Shown here one piece after another: positions 22,067-30,801 of a stretch of DNA of 64,000 nucleotides. The notes under the pieces were generated by a model. It did not search any database and was not told the origin of the DNA. It saw only the letters and a program-made list of their open reading frames with translations. The DNA is from Lysobacter solisilvae (GTDB lineage Bacteria; Pseudomonadota; Gammaproteobacteria; Xanthomonadales; Xanthomonadaceae). Each line of letters opens with the position of its first letter. Position 1 is the stretch's first letter. The stretch spans positions 1,922,001 to 1,986,000 of the forward strand of contig NZ_CP071518.1 in the NCBI RefSeq assembly GCF_016613535.2, given 5' to 3'. Made by a program: the position numbers and the translations under genes.

Positions 22067-22777
22067 ATGGGCAAGTTGCTGCGGGGCCTGCACAAGCTGG
22101 GCCTGGTCGAGTTGGACGAGGGCGAGCGGCCTATGGATCCCGGGTCCGTCGATGACCTGGCCGCGCCCGCGGAGGAGACTGCGGCGTCAACGACTCCGGC
22201 CGACACCGGCCCGCCTGACCTCCCGCCCTTCGTGCCCGAGGTTCCCAGCCAGGTCGCCGAGAACCGGGCCTTCGAGGACATCTACGGGGAGCACCGAATC
22301 CCGCCGTCGCCGTACTCGGCCGAGAAACTGGTCAAGGTGCTCGAGGGCCTGCGCGCGATGCAGCCGGAGATGCGCCGGACCGCCGTGATGGCGATCGACA
22401 GCGCCGACGACAGCTGGGCCGTCGAGGACGCCGTGCTCGACGCGCAGCGCAAGATCAAGGCGCTGGAGGCCGCCAAGCAGGGCCTCCTGCAGGCCGCGCA
22501 GGTGGCGGCGTCGCAGGCGCATTCCGACCTCGAGGCGCGTGAGAAGCAACAGCAGGAAACGATCACCCACATCCGCGGCCAGATCAGCGAACTCGAGGCG
22601 ATGCTCGCGCGCGAAGTGGAAGGCGCGGCCCGCGACAAGGCCGAGATCCAGGCCGCCAAGCGCGCGACGGAAGAAGCCTGCCTGCGCGAACGCATGCGGC
22701 TGGATTCGCAGATCGACGTGCTCCAGGAGATCCCACGCACGTTCGGCGCCGACAGCACGCCCTCCGCGAGCCCGTAA
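22067..22777 (+). CDS. Uncharacterised coiled-coil protein, first gene of the PspA/AAA cluster
   Basis: I do not recognise this 236-residue protein. It has no signal peptide or membrane segment. Residues about 20-65 are Pro/Ala/Asp-rich and probably disordered. Residues about 85-215 are Gln/Glu/Ala/Arg-rich and look like a long coiled coil (QRKIKALEAAKQGLLQAAQ). It begins MGKLLRGLHKLGLVEL and sits 66 bp upstream of the OmpA-fused binding protein, as first gene of a nine-gene same-strand run. Long cytoplasmic coiled coils are compatible with a scaffold or adaptor, but no function can be assigned. Confidence 0.8.
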   Translation: MGKLLRGLHKLGLVELDEGERPMDPGSVDDLAAPAEETAASTTPADTGPPDLPPFVPEVPSQVAENRAFEDIYGEHRIPPSPYSAEKLVKVLEGLRAMQPEMRRTAVMAIDSADDSWAVEDAVLDAQRKIKALEAAKQGLLQAAQVAASQAHSDLEAREKQQQETITHIRGQISELEAMLAREVEGAARDKAEIQAAKRATEEACLRERMRLDSQIDVLQEIPRTFGADSTPSASP

Positions 22778-22843
22778 GCGCACCCATTTCCCGTCGCGGC
22801 GCCACGCCTGCCGCGCAATCGAATCACAAGGAGACCGCAATCC

Positions 22844-24514
22844 ATGGCCAAACTCACCCCGCTCGCCAAGGGCCTGATCACCGTCGCCATCCTGGGCGTC
22901 GCGGCCGCAGGCGCCTGGCATCTGGGCCTCAAGAAGATCATGGACAAGGGCGAGGGCGCGGACGTCGCCGCCGGTGCTTCAGGCGATGGCGCCGCGAAAC
23001 CGGCGACTCCGGCCGCGGCCACGAGCGGGTCGGGCCCCCTGGGTTCGGCCGGCAACCCGCTGAAGGTCAGCATCGTCAGCTTCCACGGCTATGCGCCGGC
23101 GCTGGTGGCCAACGGCAAGTCGCTCAAGACCCAGGCCGGTTCGATCTTCGAACGCAATGGCGTCAATGTGGAACTGGTCATCCAGGACGATATCCCGACC
23201 CTGTCGACGATCTTCGAGTCCGGCGCAGCGCATTGCGCGTGGCGCACGTCCGATTTCTGGGCGCAGGAACAACCCAACCTGCGCAATGCCCGCCTCGATG
23301 CGCGCGCGGTGATGATCGTGGACAACACGCAGGGCGCCGACGCGATCATCGCGCGCGACCCGCAGATCAACCGGGTCGAGGACCTGGCCGGCCGCAAGGT
23401 CGCGATGCTGCAATACACGCCTTCCGATGGCATGACCATCGATGCCGTCGACAACTCCAGCCTGAGCGCGCGCCGCAAGGAGTCGGTGAAGTACGTCTAC
23501 ATCAATGCCGAGGAAGGCACCGCGGGCGTGCGCGCCGCGCTGGAGTCGGGCAACGTCGACGCCGCCGCGCTCTGGGATCCGGACCTGTCGCTGGCGCTGA
23601 AGAACATTCCCGGCGCGCACGTCGTCTACTCCACCAAGACCGCCACCAACCTGATCTACGACGTCATCGTGTGCGACAGCCGGGTGCTCAATGACGCTGC
23701 CAGCACCGACGCGGTGCAGGGCCTGGTGACGGGCTGGATGGAAGGCGTGGAAGCCGCCAAGCGCAATCCGGACGATGCCGTCGACGCGCTGGTGAAGACC
23801 GAGGAGTTCTTCACCCTGTTGGCCAAGGACGAGGGGCGGCCCTTCGTCAAGCAGCTGTTCTCCAACCTGGTCTGGACGGGGCTGGACGACAACGCCCGCA
23901 TCCTGGGTCTGGCGGGCGGCACGAACCACTACGAGCGCGTGTACCGCCGATTTGACCAGATCTATCGCAAGGCCGGTGCGCTGGCCAACCCGAACTCGCC
24001 GGTGATCACCCCGCAGGATTCGTTCGACTACCGCTTCATCCGCAAGCTGCTGGAGAAAAACCAGGCTGCCCAGCAGGCTGCCGCGAAACCCGAGTTCACC
24101 TTTACCGCCACCGAGCGCGCGGAGGCCGCGGAGACCGAGGCGGCGGTCACCAAGCCGGTAACGGTCGGCTTCCAGAGTGGCAGCGGTGCGCTGACCAAGC
24201 GCGCTGAGAAGACCATCAACGAGGAGATGGTGCCGTTCATCGAAAACAACGGCTCGGCCTACTTCGAGATCTCCGGCAACACCGACTCGACGGGTGCACA
24301 CGACACGAACATGCGCCTGTCCCGGCAGCGTGCGCAGGCGGTCGTCGAGTACCTGGTGTCGCAATGGGAGTTTGACCGCAACCGCTTCAGCGTGGTCGGA
24401 AACGGTCCCGACAAGCCGCTGTGCGACGAAAGCAACCCGGGCAGCGAAGGCCTGAGCCTGGAAGACTGCCGCGCTTCAAACCGCACGACCCGCATCGGCG
24501 TGCATACGCGCTGA
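22844..24514 (+). CDS. ABC transporter substrate-binding protein fused to an OmpA domain
   Basis: This 556-residue protein has three parts. Residues about 8-28 form one hydrophobic segment (GLITVAILGVAAAGAWHLGL) without an evident cleavage site, so it is probably an N-terminal membrane anchor. Residues about 65-390 resemble the NMT1/THI5-like type 2 periplasmic binding fold (GADAIIARDPQINRVEDLAG, DAAALWDPDLSLALK). Residues about 439-556 are an OmpA-like peptidoglycan-binding domain (SGNTDSTGAHDTNMRLSRQ, then NRTTRI). Permease and ATPase genes follow, so it is the solute receptor of an importer, apparently held between membrane and cell wall. The ligand cannot be told from sequence. Confidence 0.88.
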   Translation: MAKLTPLAKGLITVAILGVAAAGAWHLGLKKIMDKGEGADVAAGASGDGAAKPATPAAATSGSGPLGSAGNPLKVSIVSFHGYAPALVANGKSLKTQAGSIFERNGVNVELVIQDDIPTLSTIFESGAAHCAWRTSDFWAQEQPNLRNARLDARAVMIVDNTQGADAIIARDPQINRVEDLAGRKVAMLQYTPSDGMTIDAVDNSSLSARRKESVKYVYINAEEGTAGVRAALESGNVDAAALWDPDLSLALKNIPGAHVVYSTKTATNLIYDVIVCDSRVLNDAASTDAVQGLVTGWMEGVEAAKRNPDDAVDALVKTEEFFTLLAKDEGRPFVKQLFSNLVWTGLDDNARILGLAGGTNHYERVYRRFDQIYRKAGALANPNSPVITPQDSFDYRFIRKLLEKNQAAQQAAAKPEFTFTATERAEAAETEAAVTKPVTVGFQSGSGALTKRAEKTINEEMVPFIENNGSAYFEISGNTDSTGAHDTNMRLSRQRAQAVVEYLVSQWEFDRNRFSVVGNGPDKPLCDESNPGSEGLSLEDCRASNRTTRIGVHTR

Positions 24515-24705
24515 GCGTTGCCCGTGGTCGAACCCCTGCTCACCATGCCGGCCTCGCGGCTGCAGCGATTCCGCTGCCGGCAACGGCCCGTTTCCACGAT
24601 GCCTGCCAGACTCGGCAGCCGCCTGCGCTTGGCGCGTTCATGGAAGCGGACAATGCAGGCTGCATCGATCCTTCTCCCTAATCGTCGAGCGCCTTCCTGA
24701 TCCGA

Positions 24706-25512
24706 ATGGACAGCACCTTCTGGAATCCCTACGCATCGCTCCCGCCCGCACAGCGTCGCGGTTTGGGCATTGGCGCGGTTGTCGCCGTGCTCGCGATCTG
24801 GGCCGTGCTGGCCGGCCTGTCCATCGTCAGTCCCAACAAGCTGCCCGCGCCATGGGACGTCGCCAAGGCCATGGCCTACCTTGCCTGGGACGGCGAGAAC
24901 GGTCGCAGCCTGCTGCTCAACGCGACGATCTGGTCGGTGGGGCGCATCCTCGCCGCCGGTGCCCTGGTGGTCGCCATCGGCATCCCGGTGGGCGTGATCA
25001 TGGGCGCCTCGCCGCGCATCAACGCGATGTTCTCCCCGCTGGTGGATCCCTTCCGTTCCGCTCCCGTCGTCGCGCTGCTGCCGATCATGGTGATGTGGTT
25101 CGGCATTGGTGAGTGGATGAAGGTGCTGTTCCTGTATGCCGGCGCCGTGGTCTATCTGGTGCCGATGGTGCGCGACGCCGTGCAGGCCGTGCCACAGGCC
25201 TATTGGGTGAGCGCCCGCGACCTGGGCGCCACGCCCTGGGAGGCCGTCCGCCACGCCGTGCTCCCAATGGCGATGCCTCGCATCGCCGACGCGGTGATCG
25301 TGGCCACCTCGGTGATGTGGACCTACATCACCGTGGCCGAGTACGTGAATGCCCGCGAGGGCCTGGGCCAGATGATCCAGAACGCGCGCCGGTTCTCGGC
25401 GATGGACCAGGTGTTTGCCGGCATCATCGTGATCATCGCCTTCGCCCTGATCACTTACCAGTTGATGCGCTACGCCAAACGCCGCCTGTATCCGTGGGAG
25501 ACCGAAGCATGA
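24706..25512 (+). CDS. ABC transporter permease (nitrate/sulfonate/taurine type)
   Basis: This 268-residue inner-membrane protein has about six hydrophobic segments and the binding-protein-dependent permease EAA loop (SARDLGATPWEAVRHAVLP, residues about 168-186), which docks on the ATPase. This family imports small organic or inorganic anions or thiamine precursors; the substrate here is unknown. The ATG follows an 191-bp gap after the binding-protein gene that holds no other gene. The stop overlaps the ATPase start by 4 bp (ATGA), so the two are coupled. Confidence 0.93.
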   Translation: MDSTFWNPYASLPPAQRRGLGIGAVVAVLAIWAVLAGLSIVSPNKLPAPWDVAKAMAYLAWDGENGRSLLLNATIWSVGRILAAGALVVAIGIPVGVIMGASPRINAMFSPLVDPFRSAPVVALLPIMVMWFGIGEWMKVLFLYAGAVVYLVPMVRDAVQAVPQAYWVSARDLGATPWEAVRHAVLPMAMPRIADAVIVATSVMWTYITVAEYVNAREGLGQMIQNARRFSAMDQVFAGIIVIIAFALITYQLMRYAKRRLYPWETEA

Positions 25513-26390
25513 GCACGCCGGCCTCCGCCGCGACATCGGCAACGGGAAGCGCCGCTACGGCGCCCGCCGCGGTCAGCCTGGAACTGCGCGAGATCGTGCA
25601 GGAATACCCGACCGCCGACGGCAAGGGCGTAACCCGGGTCGTCGACAGCCTGAGCCTGCGTTACGACCGGCCCGGCATCAACATGCTGCTCGGGCCTTCC
25701 GGCTGCGGCAAGTCGACGGTGCTGCGCATGATGGGCGGCGTCCGTCCGATCGGCGTCGCCACGCCGACCTCGGGCACGGTGCTGATCGACGGCGCGCCCT
25801 GCGTCGGCGCGCACGACGATTCGGTAATGGTGTTCCAGCGCTACGCGAACCGCCCGGACCTGAGCGTGTGGGACAACGTTGCGTTTCCGTTCCGCCTGGG
25901 CCTGTGGCGCAAGCGCGTCGCCAAGGCGCAGTGGTCCGCGCGGGTCGATGACATCCTGAAGGCCGTCGGGTTGTGGGAGCACCGTGCGCTGCGCCCGGCG
26001 CAGCTTTCCGGCGGCCAGAACCAGCGTGTCGCGCTGGCCCGTGCGCTGGTGCTGGAGCCACGCATCCTCCTGATGGACGAGCCCTTCGCCGCCCTCGACG
26101 CGCAGACGCGCGTGGAGATGCAGCAGCTGCTCAACGACCTCTACGTACGCCGGCCCTGCCTGATCGTGTTCGTGACCCACGACGTCATCGAGGCGCTCGC
26201 ACTGGGAGATCGCGTCACCGTGTTGTCCACGCAGCCGGCGCGGATCGCGGACGAATTCACCATCGATGAGCCGCGCCCGCGCAGCGCCACCTGGCAACGC
26301 GCCACCGACACCGTGAAGCTCGAGGAGCGCGTCCTGAACCAGCTGCACGCCAAGAGCGCCGGCCGCGGCACCGTGGCGGTCTCGATATGA
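25509..26390 (+). CDS. ABC transporter ATP-binding protein
   Basis: A 293-residue ABC ATPase that would energise the preceding permease. Walker A GPSGCGKST lies at residues 62-70, Q-loop VFQRYANRPDLSV follows, the signature is LSGGQNQRVALARAL from residue 166, Walker B LLMDEP has Asp190 and Glu191, and the switch His224 is in FVTHD. The first 25 residues are Ala/Ser/Thr-rich and extend beyond typical SsuB/TauB proteins. The open frame continues upstream inside the permease, but the ATG at 25509 is coupled to its stop. Confidence 0.95.
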   Translation: MSTPASAATSATGSAATAPAAVSLELREIVQEYPTADGKGVTRVVDSLSLRYDRPGINMLLGPSGCGKSTVLRMMGGVRPIGVATPTSGTVLIDGAPCVGAHDDSVMVFQRYANRPDLSVWDNVAFPFRLGLWRKRVAKAQWSARVDDILKAVGLWEHRALRPAQLSGGQNQRVALARALVLEPRILLMDEPFAALDAQTRVEMQQLLNDLYVRRPCLIVFVTHDVIEALALGDRVTVLSTQPARIADEFTIDEPRPRSATWQRATDTVKLEERVLNQLHAKSAGRGTVAVSI

Positions 26391-26394
26391 TGCG

Positions 26395-27264
26395 GTGGCA
26401 GGCGACGAAGTGAATTCCCTGGATCCCAGAGCGCCGGTCAACCAGAAGCCGTCCTACCTGGGCGAGATGCTGACCAGCCCGATCAACGTGAACATCGGCC
26501 TGGTGTCGGTGATCACGGCGACCGTGCTTTCGTTTCCCTTCGGCCTCGCGGGCGCGGCGCTGCCCCTGATCGCGTTCGGGGCCGGCGAGGCCATCGCTGC
26601 GTTGTTCATCCCGTCCTCGCCCACGTTCCGTGACAGGGTCGATCGCCGCCATCGTGTGCGCCAGCGCGAGGCCCGCATCGCCCAGTTGCGCGAGGAGATC
26701 CTGCAACGCGCCGGCGACGAGCACGACAACTGGGAAACCTTCGCCCGCCTGCGCGAACGGGTGGCCTCGGTAACCGAACTGCTGCGGCACCGCAGCACGT
26801 CCCTGGAAGCCCACGAACTGGAAAAGCTCGAAGACGCCACGGCCGACTACCTGGGCCTGTGGCTGGGCGAGTTGAGCATGGCCGAGCGACTGGAATCGGC
26901 GGATGTCGGCCAGCTGCAGCGCCGGGCCGCCGACCTGGGCAAGAAGATCGCCGGCGACGACGCGGATCGTCGCAGCCTGGTCAAGGCCAAGGCCGACCTC
27001 GAGGAACTGATCCAGCGCCACCGTCGCCTGGCCAGCCGCAAGGCTGCCGTCGACGCCGCGTTGCTTTCGTTGCCCGATACCGTCGAGGAGATCTACCAGA
27101 CCCTCATCACCACCCCCGCGGCCGGGGATGCCCGCGGCCAGCTGCAGGAAGCGATCGAGCGCCTGCGCCTGGAAGAAGAACTCGATACTTCCTACACCGT
27201 CGAACTGGACCAGGCGTTGCCACAGCGAGTAGTCCGCGCCGCCGCCCAAACGCAGAAGCACTGA
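26395..27264 (+). CDS. Uncharacterised two-TM coiled-coil protein
   Basis: This 289-residue protein is not recognised. Residues about 31-72 form two closely spaced hydrophobic helices (NIGLVSVITATVLSFPFG and GAALPLIAFGAGEAIAAL), giving a hairpin anchor. The rest is charged and helical with likely coiled coils (residues about 80-130 and 160-250). I chose the GTG at 26395, 4 bp after the ATPase stop; a second GTG at 26410 is an alternative. Its place between an ABC importer and the PspA/AAA genes suggests a membrane platform linking the two, which is inference from order only. Confidence 0.8.
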   Translation: MAGDEVNSLDPRAPVNQKPSYLGEMLTSPINVNIGLVSVITATVLSFPFGLAGAALPLIAFGAGEAIAALFIPSSPTFRDRVDRRHRVRQREARIAQLREEILQRAGDEHDNWETFARLRERVASVTELLRHRSTSLEAHELEKLEDATADYLGLWLGELSMAERLESADVGQLQRRAADLGKKIAGDDADRRSLVKAKADLEELIQRHRRLASRKAAVDAALLSLPDTVEEIYQTLITTPAAGDARGQLQEAIERLRLEEELDTSYTVELDQALPQRVVRAAAQTQKH

Positions 27265-27265
27265 C

Positions 27266-28123
27266 ATGAGCACCGTCACCACCACCGAACTCCAGCAGCT
27301 CTGCGATTTCCGGCAGCACCAGGACGCCGTGCGCGATACGCTCGCCGCCGCGCTGGCCCATCCGGTTTCGCGCCTGCGCTTTCTCGGCCGCTATTCGAGC
27401 TGGAACGGCTTCTTCGGCTCCGGCGTGGCCACGCTCGCCGGCAAGATCGGCCGTGCCCGCGGTTGCTTCGTCGATGCCGCGCAGCCGATCGCCGCGATCG
27501 CCGACCGCAGCGTCTACGTCGCGAGTTTCTTCTTCGACGCGGCGCGCGACGAGTTCGACGACCGCGATACCGTCCATCGCGACACCCACCGCTGCCTGGC
27601 GCAGTCCATGCTCAAGGGCGCCATCGACCACGCACGGCAGGCGCAGGCGATGGACGACAACGCGCTCGCCGGCGTGTTGTCCGACCCGGCCTGGCTCAGC
27701 GCGCTCAACGCACGCGTGGCGGCGGGGTACGGCAACGGCACGCCGGACGATCTGCCGCACCTGTTCGCCGGCATCGGGTATCACCTGGGCTCGGAACTGC
27801 TGGCCGACCAGGAGTTCTCGATCATCGATCGCACCCTGCACGAACTGGCGCCGGAACTGGTGGCGTACCTGAAGGATGCCCGCGTCAACATCGCGGGGCA
27901 GGAACACCGCGCATACCAGTGGATCGCGATCCACTCCGGGCACGGCGGCGGTGCCGAGGCCGATCACTTCGAGTGGGCAACCCAGGGCGTCCGGCTGGCG
28001 TTCCGCTTCGTGCCGCAGGCGCAACACGACGGCCTGCGCGACCACCTGCACCGCGGCTTCCGCGAATTCGCCCGCGACCACCGCGAATTCTTCCAGCGCG
28101 TCAATTCCGACGCGACCCCCTGA
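27266..28123 (+). CDS. Uncharacterised soluble protein of the PspA/AAA cluster
   Basis: A 285-residue protein with no signal peptide or TM segment that I can see and no family that I recognise. It looks all-helical and is rich in His, Asp and Glu, notably DTVHRDTH (His104, His108), GQEH (His214) and HSGHGGGAEADHFEW (His223, His226, His234). This spacing could bind a metal; a heme-oxygenase/TENA-like helical fold is one possibility, held weakly. It starts one base after the previous stop, so it is almost certainly co-translated with its neighbours. Confidence 0.8.
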   Translation: MSTVTTTELQQLCDFRQHQDAVRDTLAAALAHPVSRLRFLGRYSSWNGFFGSGVATLAGKIGRARGCFVDAAQPIAAIADRSVYVASFFFDAARDEFDDRDTVHRDTHRCLAQSMLKGAIDHARQAQAMDDNALAGVLSDPAWLSALNARVAAGYGNGTPDDLPHLFAGIGYHLGSELLADQEFSIIDRTLHELAPELVAYLKDARVNIAGQEHRAYQWIAIHSGHGGGAEADHFEWATQGVRLAFRFVPQAQHDGLRDHLHRGFREFARDHREFFQRVNSDATP

Positions 28124-28158
28124 TCCTCTACGCACGAACAAGCAAAGGAGTAGACCGA

Positions 28159-28866
28159 ATGTCCTCTGTCAACCTGATGGCGCGCCTGGCCAACCTGTGG
28201 CGGGGTTTCGTCTCGCTCTGGGTCTCCGACATCGAGAAGAACCATCCCGAGATCGCCTACGAGAACGCGATCCGCGGCATGGTCGACAAGTACACGAAGC
28301 TGCGCAGCGCCACCGCCGCGATCGTGCGTCGTCGCGAGGAGATCGACGCCCGCCTCACCAGTGACCAGCGCGCCCTGGACCAGGTCAACCGCGACCTCGA
28401 GGCGGCGCTGGCCACCCAGCAGGACGACATCGCGCTGATCCTCATCCAGAAGAAGGAAGCGCTGGACGCGGCCATCGCCGAGCTCAACCAGGACATGCAG
28501 CAGGCCAACGGCGATGCCGAGGAAGCCAAGAGCGCGCTGCTGTCGGTCAAGAGCGAGATCGACAAGCTCAAGGCCGAACGGGACCGCATGCTGGCGCAGA
28601 TGAAGAGCGCCCAGGCCCGGCTGGCGATCCAGGGGCAGCTGGACGGCCTGTCCGTCGACGCCGAGGTGCAGGCGCTGGACAAGGTGCGCGACCACATCAA
28701 GAACACCGTCTCCGAGGCCAAGCTGGCGCGCGAACTGCATGAGTCCGATCTCGACGTGCGCCTGAAGAAGCTGCAGAGCCAGAGCGGCAACATCACCGCC
28801 CAGGCCAAGCTCGACGAGCTCAAGCGCCAGCGCGCCGCGCAGGCGTCCACGCAGCGCCAGATGTAA
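28159..28866 (+). CDS. PspA/IM30-family protein (ESCRT-III superfamily)
   Basis: This 235-residue protein has the PspA/Vipp1 layout: an amphipathic N-terminal helix (MARLANLWRGFVSLWV), then long uninterrupted heptad-rich helices through residue about 200, including IRGMVDKYTKLRSATAAIV and QQDDIALILIQKKEALDAA at the positions of the PspA hairpin. PspA family proteins bind stressed membranes and polymerise like ESCRT-III. Start at the ATG at 28159 after aaaggag. No pspF, pspB or pspC gene is nearby, so this is not the E. coli psp operon; its partner seems to be the AAA ATPase encoded next. Confidence 0.85.
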   Translation: MSSVNLMARLANLWRGFVSLWVSDIEKNHPEIAYENAIRGMVDKYTKLRSATAAIVRRREEIDARLTSDQRALDQVNRDLEAALATQQDDIALILIQKKEALDAAIAELNQDMQQANGDAEEAKSALLSVKSEIDKLKAERDRMLAQMKSAQARLAIQGQLDGLSVDAEVQALDKVRDHIKNTVSEAKLARELHESDLDVRLKKLQSQSGNITAQAKLDELKRQRAAQASTQRQM

Positions 28867-28939
28867 GGGCAGGGCGGGGCGACGCCGCCGCCGCCGCCGT
28901 CGCGTTTCTCAGTCCCCTCCTTCGAGCTACCCGCCGCCC

Positions 28940-30766
28940 GTGACGACCGCACCCGCCGACAAGCCCGCACTGCCCGCCTGGGCCGAAACGGTCCGCCGCA
29001 AGTACCTGGGCGGCGAGACCGGCATGTTCGTGCTGTATCGCAACGTCTTCGACGAGATCCTCTACGACGGGCGGCAGTACGACGTGATCGAGTTCCTGTC
29101 GCAGGTGCTGCTGGCCGGCAACAAGCAGCATGTCATCGCCTATGACCCGTCGGAAGGCCTGCGTGCGGTGGGCGAGGACCGGACGGTTGCCGAGCCCGCG
29201 CTGCGCGCCATGGCCGAGGGCGGCGATCCGCTGGCCTTCATCGAGCGGCGCCTGTCGGGCGGCGTGCACCATGCGGTCATCATCAACTACGCCGGCAGCG
29301 TGGCGCCCGCGGGCGAGGAGAACCTGCTCGCCCAGCAGGACCGCATGAACGCCATCCGCCTGCACCGCTGGTCGCAGAGCCAGTGGCTCACCGGCGGCGA
29401 CAACATCGTCTTCCTGCTCAGTGAATCGCTGGCCGAGCTCAACGCCAAGCTCGTGGCCAATCCGCGGATCGCGGCGATCGAAGTTCCGCTTCCCGACGCC
29501 GCCGAGCGGGCGGCGATCATCCGGCATTGCGACCCGGACATCGACGACCCGCACGTCGCGCGCCTGGCCGAACACAGCGCGGGCCTGCGCGCCGTGCAGA
29601 TCGCGCAGATCCTGCGGCCGCGCCTGGACAAGGGCATGGACGAGGCCGAACGGCGCGCGCTGGTCCTCTCGTTGCTGGGCGACAGTGCCAACGCTGCTGC
29701 GCGCGCCGACAAGCTGACGGCGGTCACCGCGGGCATGGAGGCGCAGGAGATCCGCAACCTCATCAATCCCGAGCACCCGCTGCCCGAGCACGACGACCGA
29801 GATCCGTACGCCGATGTGATCGAACTGGTCCACCGGCGCAAGCGCGAGATCATCGAGAAGGAATGCGCCGGGCTGATCGAGTTCGTCGACGCACGCCACG
29901 GCCTGGATGCCGTCGGCGGCAACGAGGCGATCAAGGCCGAGCTGCTGCGCGTGGCCGAAGCGCTCAAGTCCGGCGACCGGCTGCGCGCGCCGATGGGCAT
30001 GCTGTTCGTCGGCCCGATGGGAACCGGCAAGACCTTCGTCGCCAAGGCCTTCGTCAAGACCTCCGGCCTGAGCGCGGTCACGCTCAAGAACTTCCGCTCC
30101 AAATGGGTCGGCTCGACCGAGGCCAACCTGGAGAAGGTTCTGGGCATGGTGAAGGCACTGGGTCCGATCATCCTCATCATCGACGAGGGCGACCGCAGCT
30201 TCGGCAGCCAGAGCGAGGATGGCGACGGCGGCACGTCCTCGCGCGTGGTGGCGCGCATCAAGGAGTTCATGAGCGACACCGACAACCGTGGTCTGGTCCT
30301 GTTCGTCCTGATGACCAACCGCCCCGACAAGCTCGACATCGACATCAAGCGCGCGGGCCGCCTGGACGTGAAGATCCCCTTCTTCTACATGGACACCCGC
30401 GAGGATGTGGCCGCCGTGCTGGGTGCGCTGTGCCGCCGTTACCAGCTGCCGATTCCTGAAGCCGACCTTGTCGCTTCGCCTGTCGTCGAGAAGCTGATCG
30501 GCTACTCGAACGCCGACCTCGAGGCCGTGGTGCTGCAGGCGCTCGCCGTCGCGCAGCGCGACGGCGTGGACGCGGGCTGGAAGCACTTCGAGGAAGCCGC
30601 AAACGACTACCTGCCCTCGCGCGATGCGCGCATGCTCGAGTACATGGAGCTGCTGGCCGTGTTCGAATGCTCGCGCCGTTCGATGTTGCCCGCCAAGTAC
30701 CGCGACCTGCCGTCCGTGCAGCTGCGCGACGCCCTCGCGCAGATCAAGCGCGAACTCCACCTGTGA
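28940..30766 (+). CDS. AAA ATPase paired with PspA
   Basis: A 608-residue protein with a GTG start. Residues 1-330 are a domain I do not recognise ([16 protein letters not shown]...), possibly a degenerate ATPase-like domain. Residues about 330-530 are one classical AAA module: Walker A GPMGTGKT (358-365), pore loop SKWVG with Trp389, Walker B IIDEGD (Asp415, Glu416), sensor-1 Asn460 in MTNRPD, and the arginine-finger box KRAGRLD with Arg474. The aromatic pore loop indicates substrate threading. The KWVG loop resembles Vps4-like proteins, the AGRLD box resembles the FtsH/p97 group. Inferred role: remodelling the PspA polymer. Confidence 0.88.
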   Translation: MTTAPADKPALPAWAETVRRKYLGGETGMFVLYRNVFDEILYDGRQYDVIEFLSQVLLAGNKQHVIAYDPSEGLRAVGEDRTVAEPALRAMAEGGDPLAFIERRLSGGVHHAVIINYAGSVAPAGEENLLAQQDRMNAIRLHRWSQSQWLTGGDNIVFLLSESLAELNAKLVANPRIAAIEVPLPDAAERAAIIRHCDPDIDDPHVARLAEHSAGLRAVQIAQILRPRLDKGMDEAERRALVLSLLGDSANAAARADKLTAVTAGMEAQEIRNLINPEHPLPEHDDRDPYADVIELVHRRKREIIEKECAGLIEFVDARHGLDAVGGNEAIKAELLRVAEALKSGDRLRAPMGMLFVGPMGTGKTFVAKAFVKTSGLSAVTLKNFRSKWVGSTEANLEKVLGMVKALGPIILIIDEGDRSFGSQSEDGDGGTSSRVVARIKEFMSDTDNRGLVLFVLMTNRPDKLDIDIKRAGRLDVKIPFFYMDTREDVAAVLGALCRRYQLPIPEADLVASPVVEKLIGYSNADLEAVVLQALAVAQRDGVDAGWKHFEEAANDYLPSRDARMLEYMELLAVFECSRRSMLPAKYRDLPSVQLRDALAQIKRELHL

Positions 30767-30801
30767 TCCAGGCCGAACCCGGCCCCACCGAGGATTCCCC
30801 C

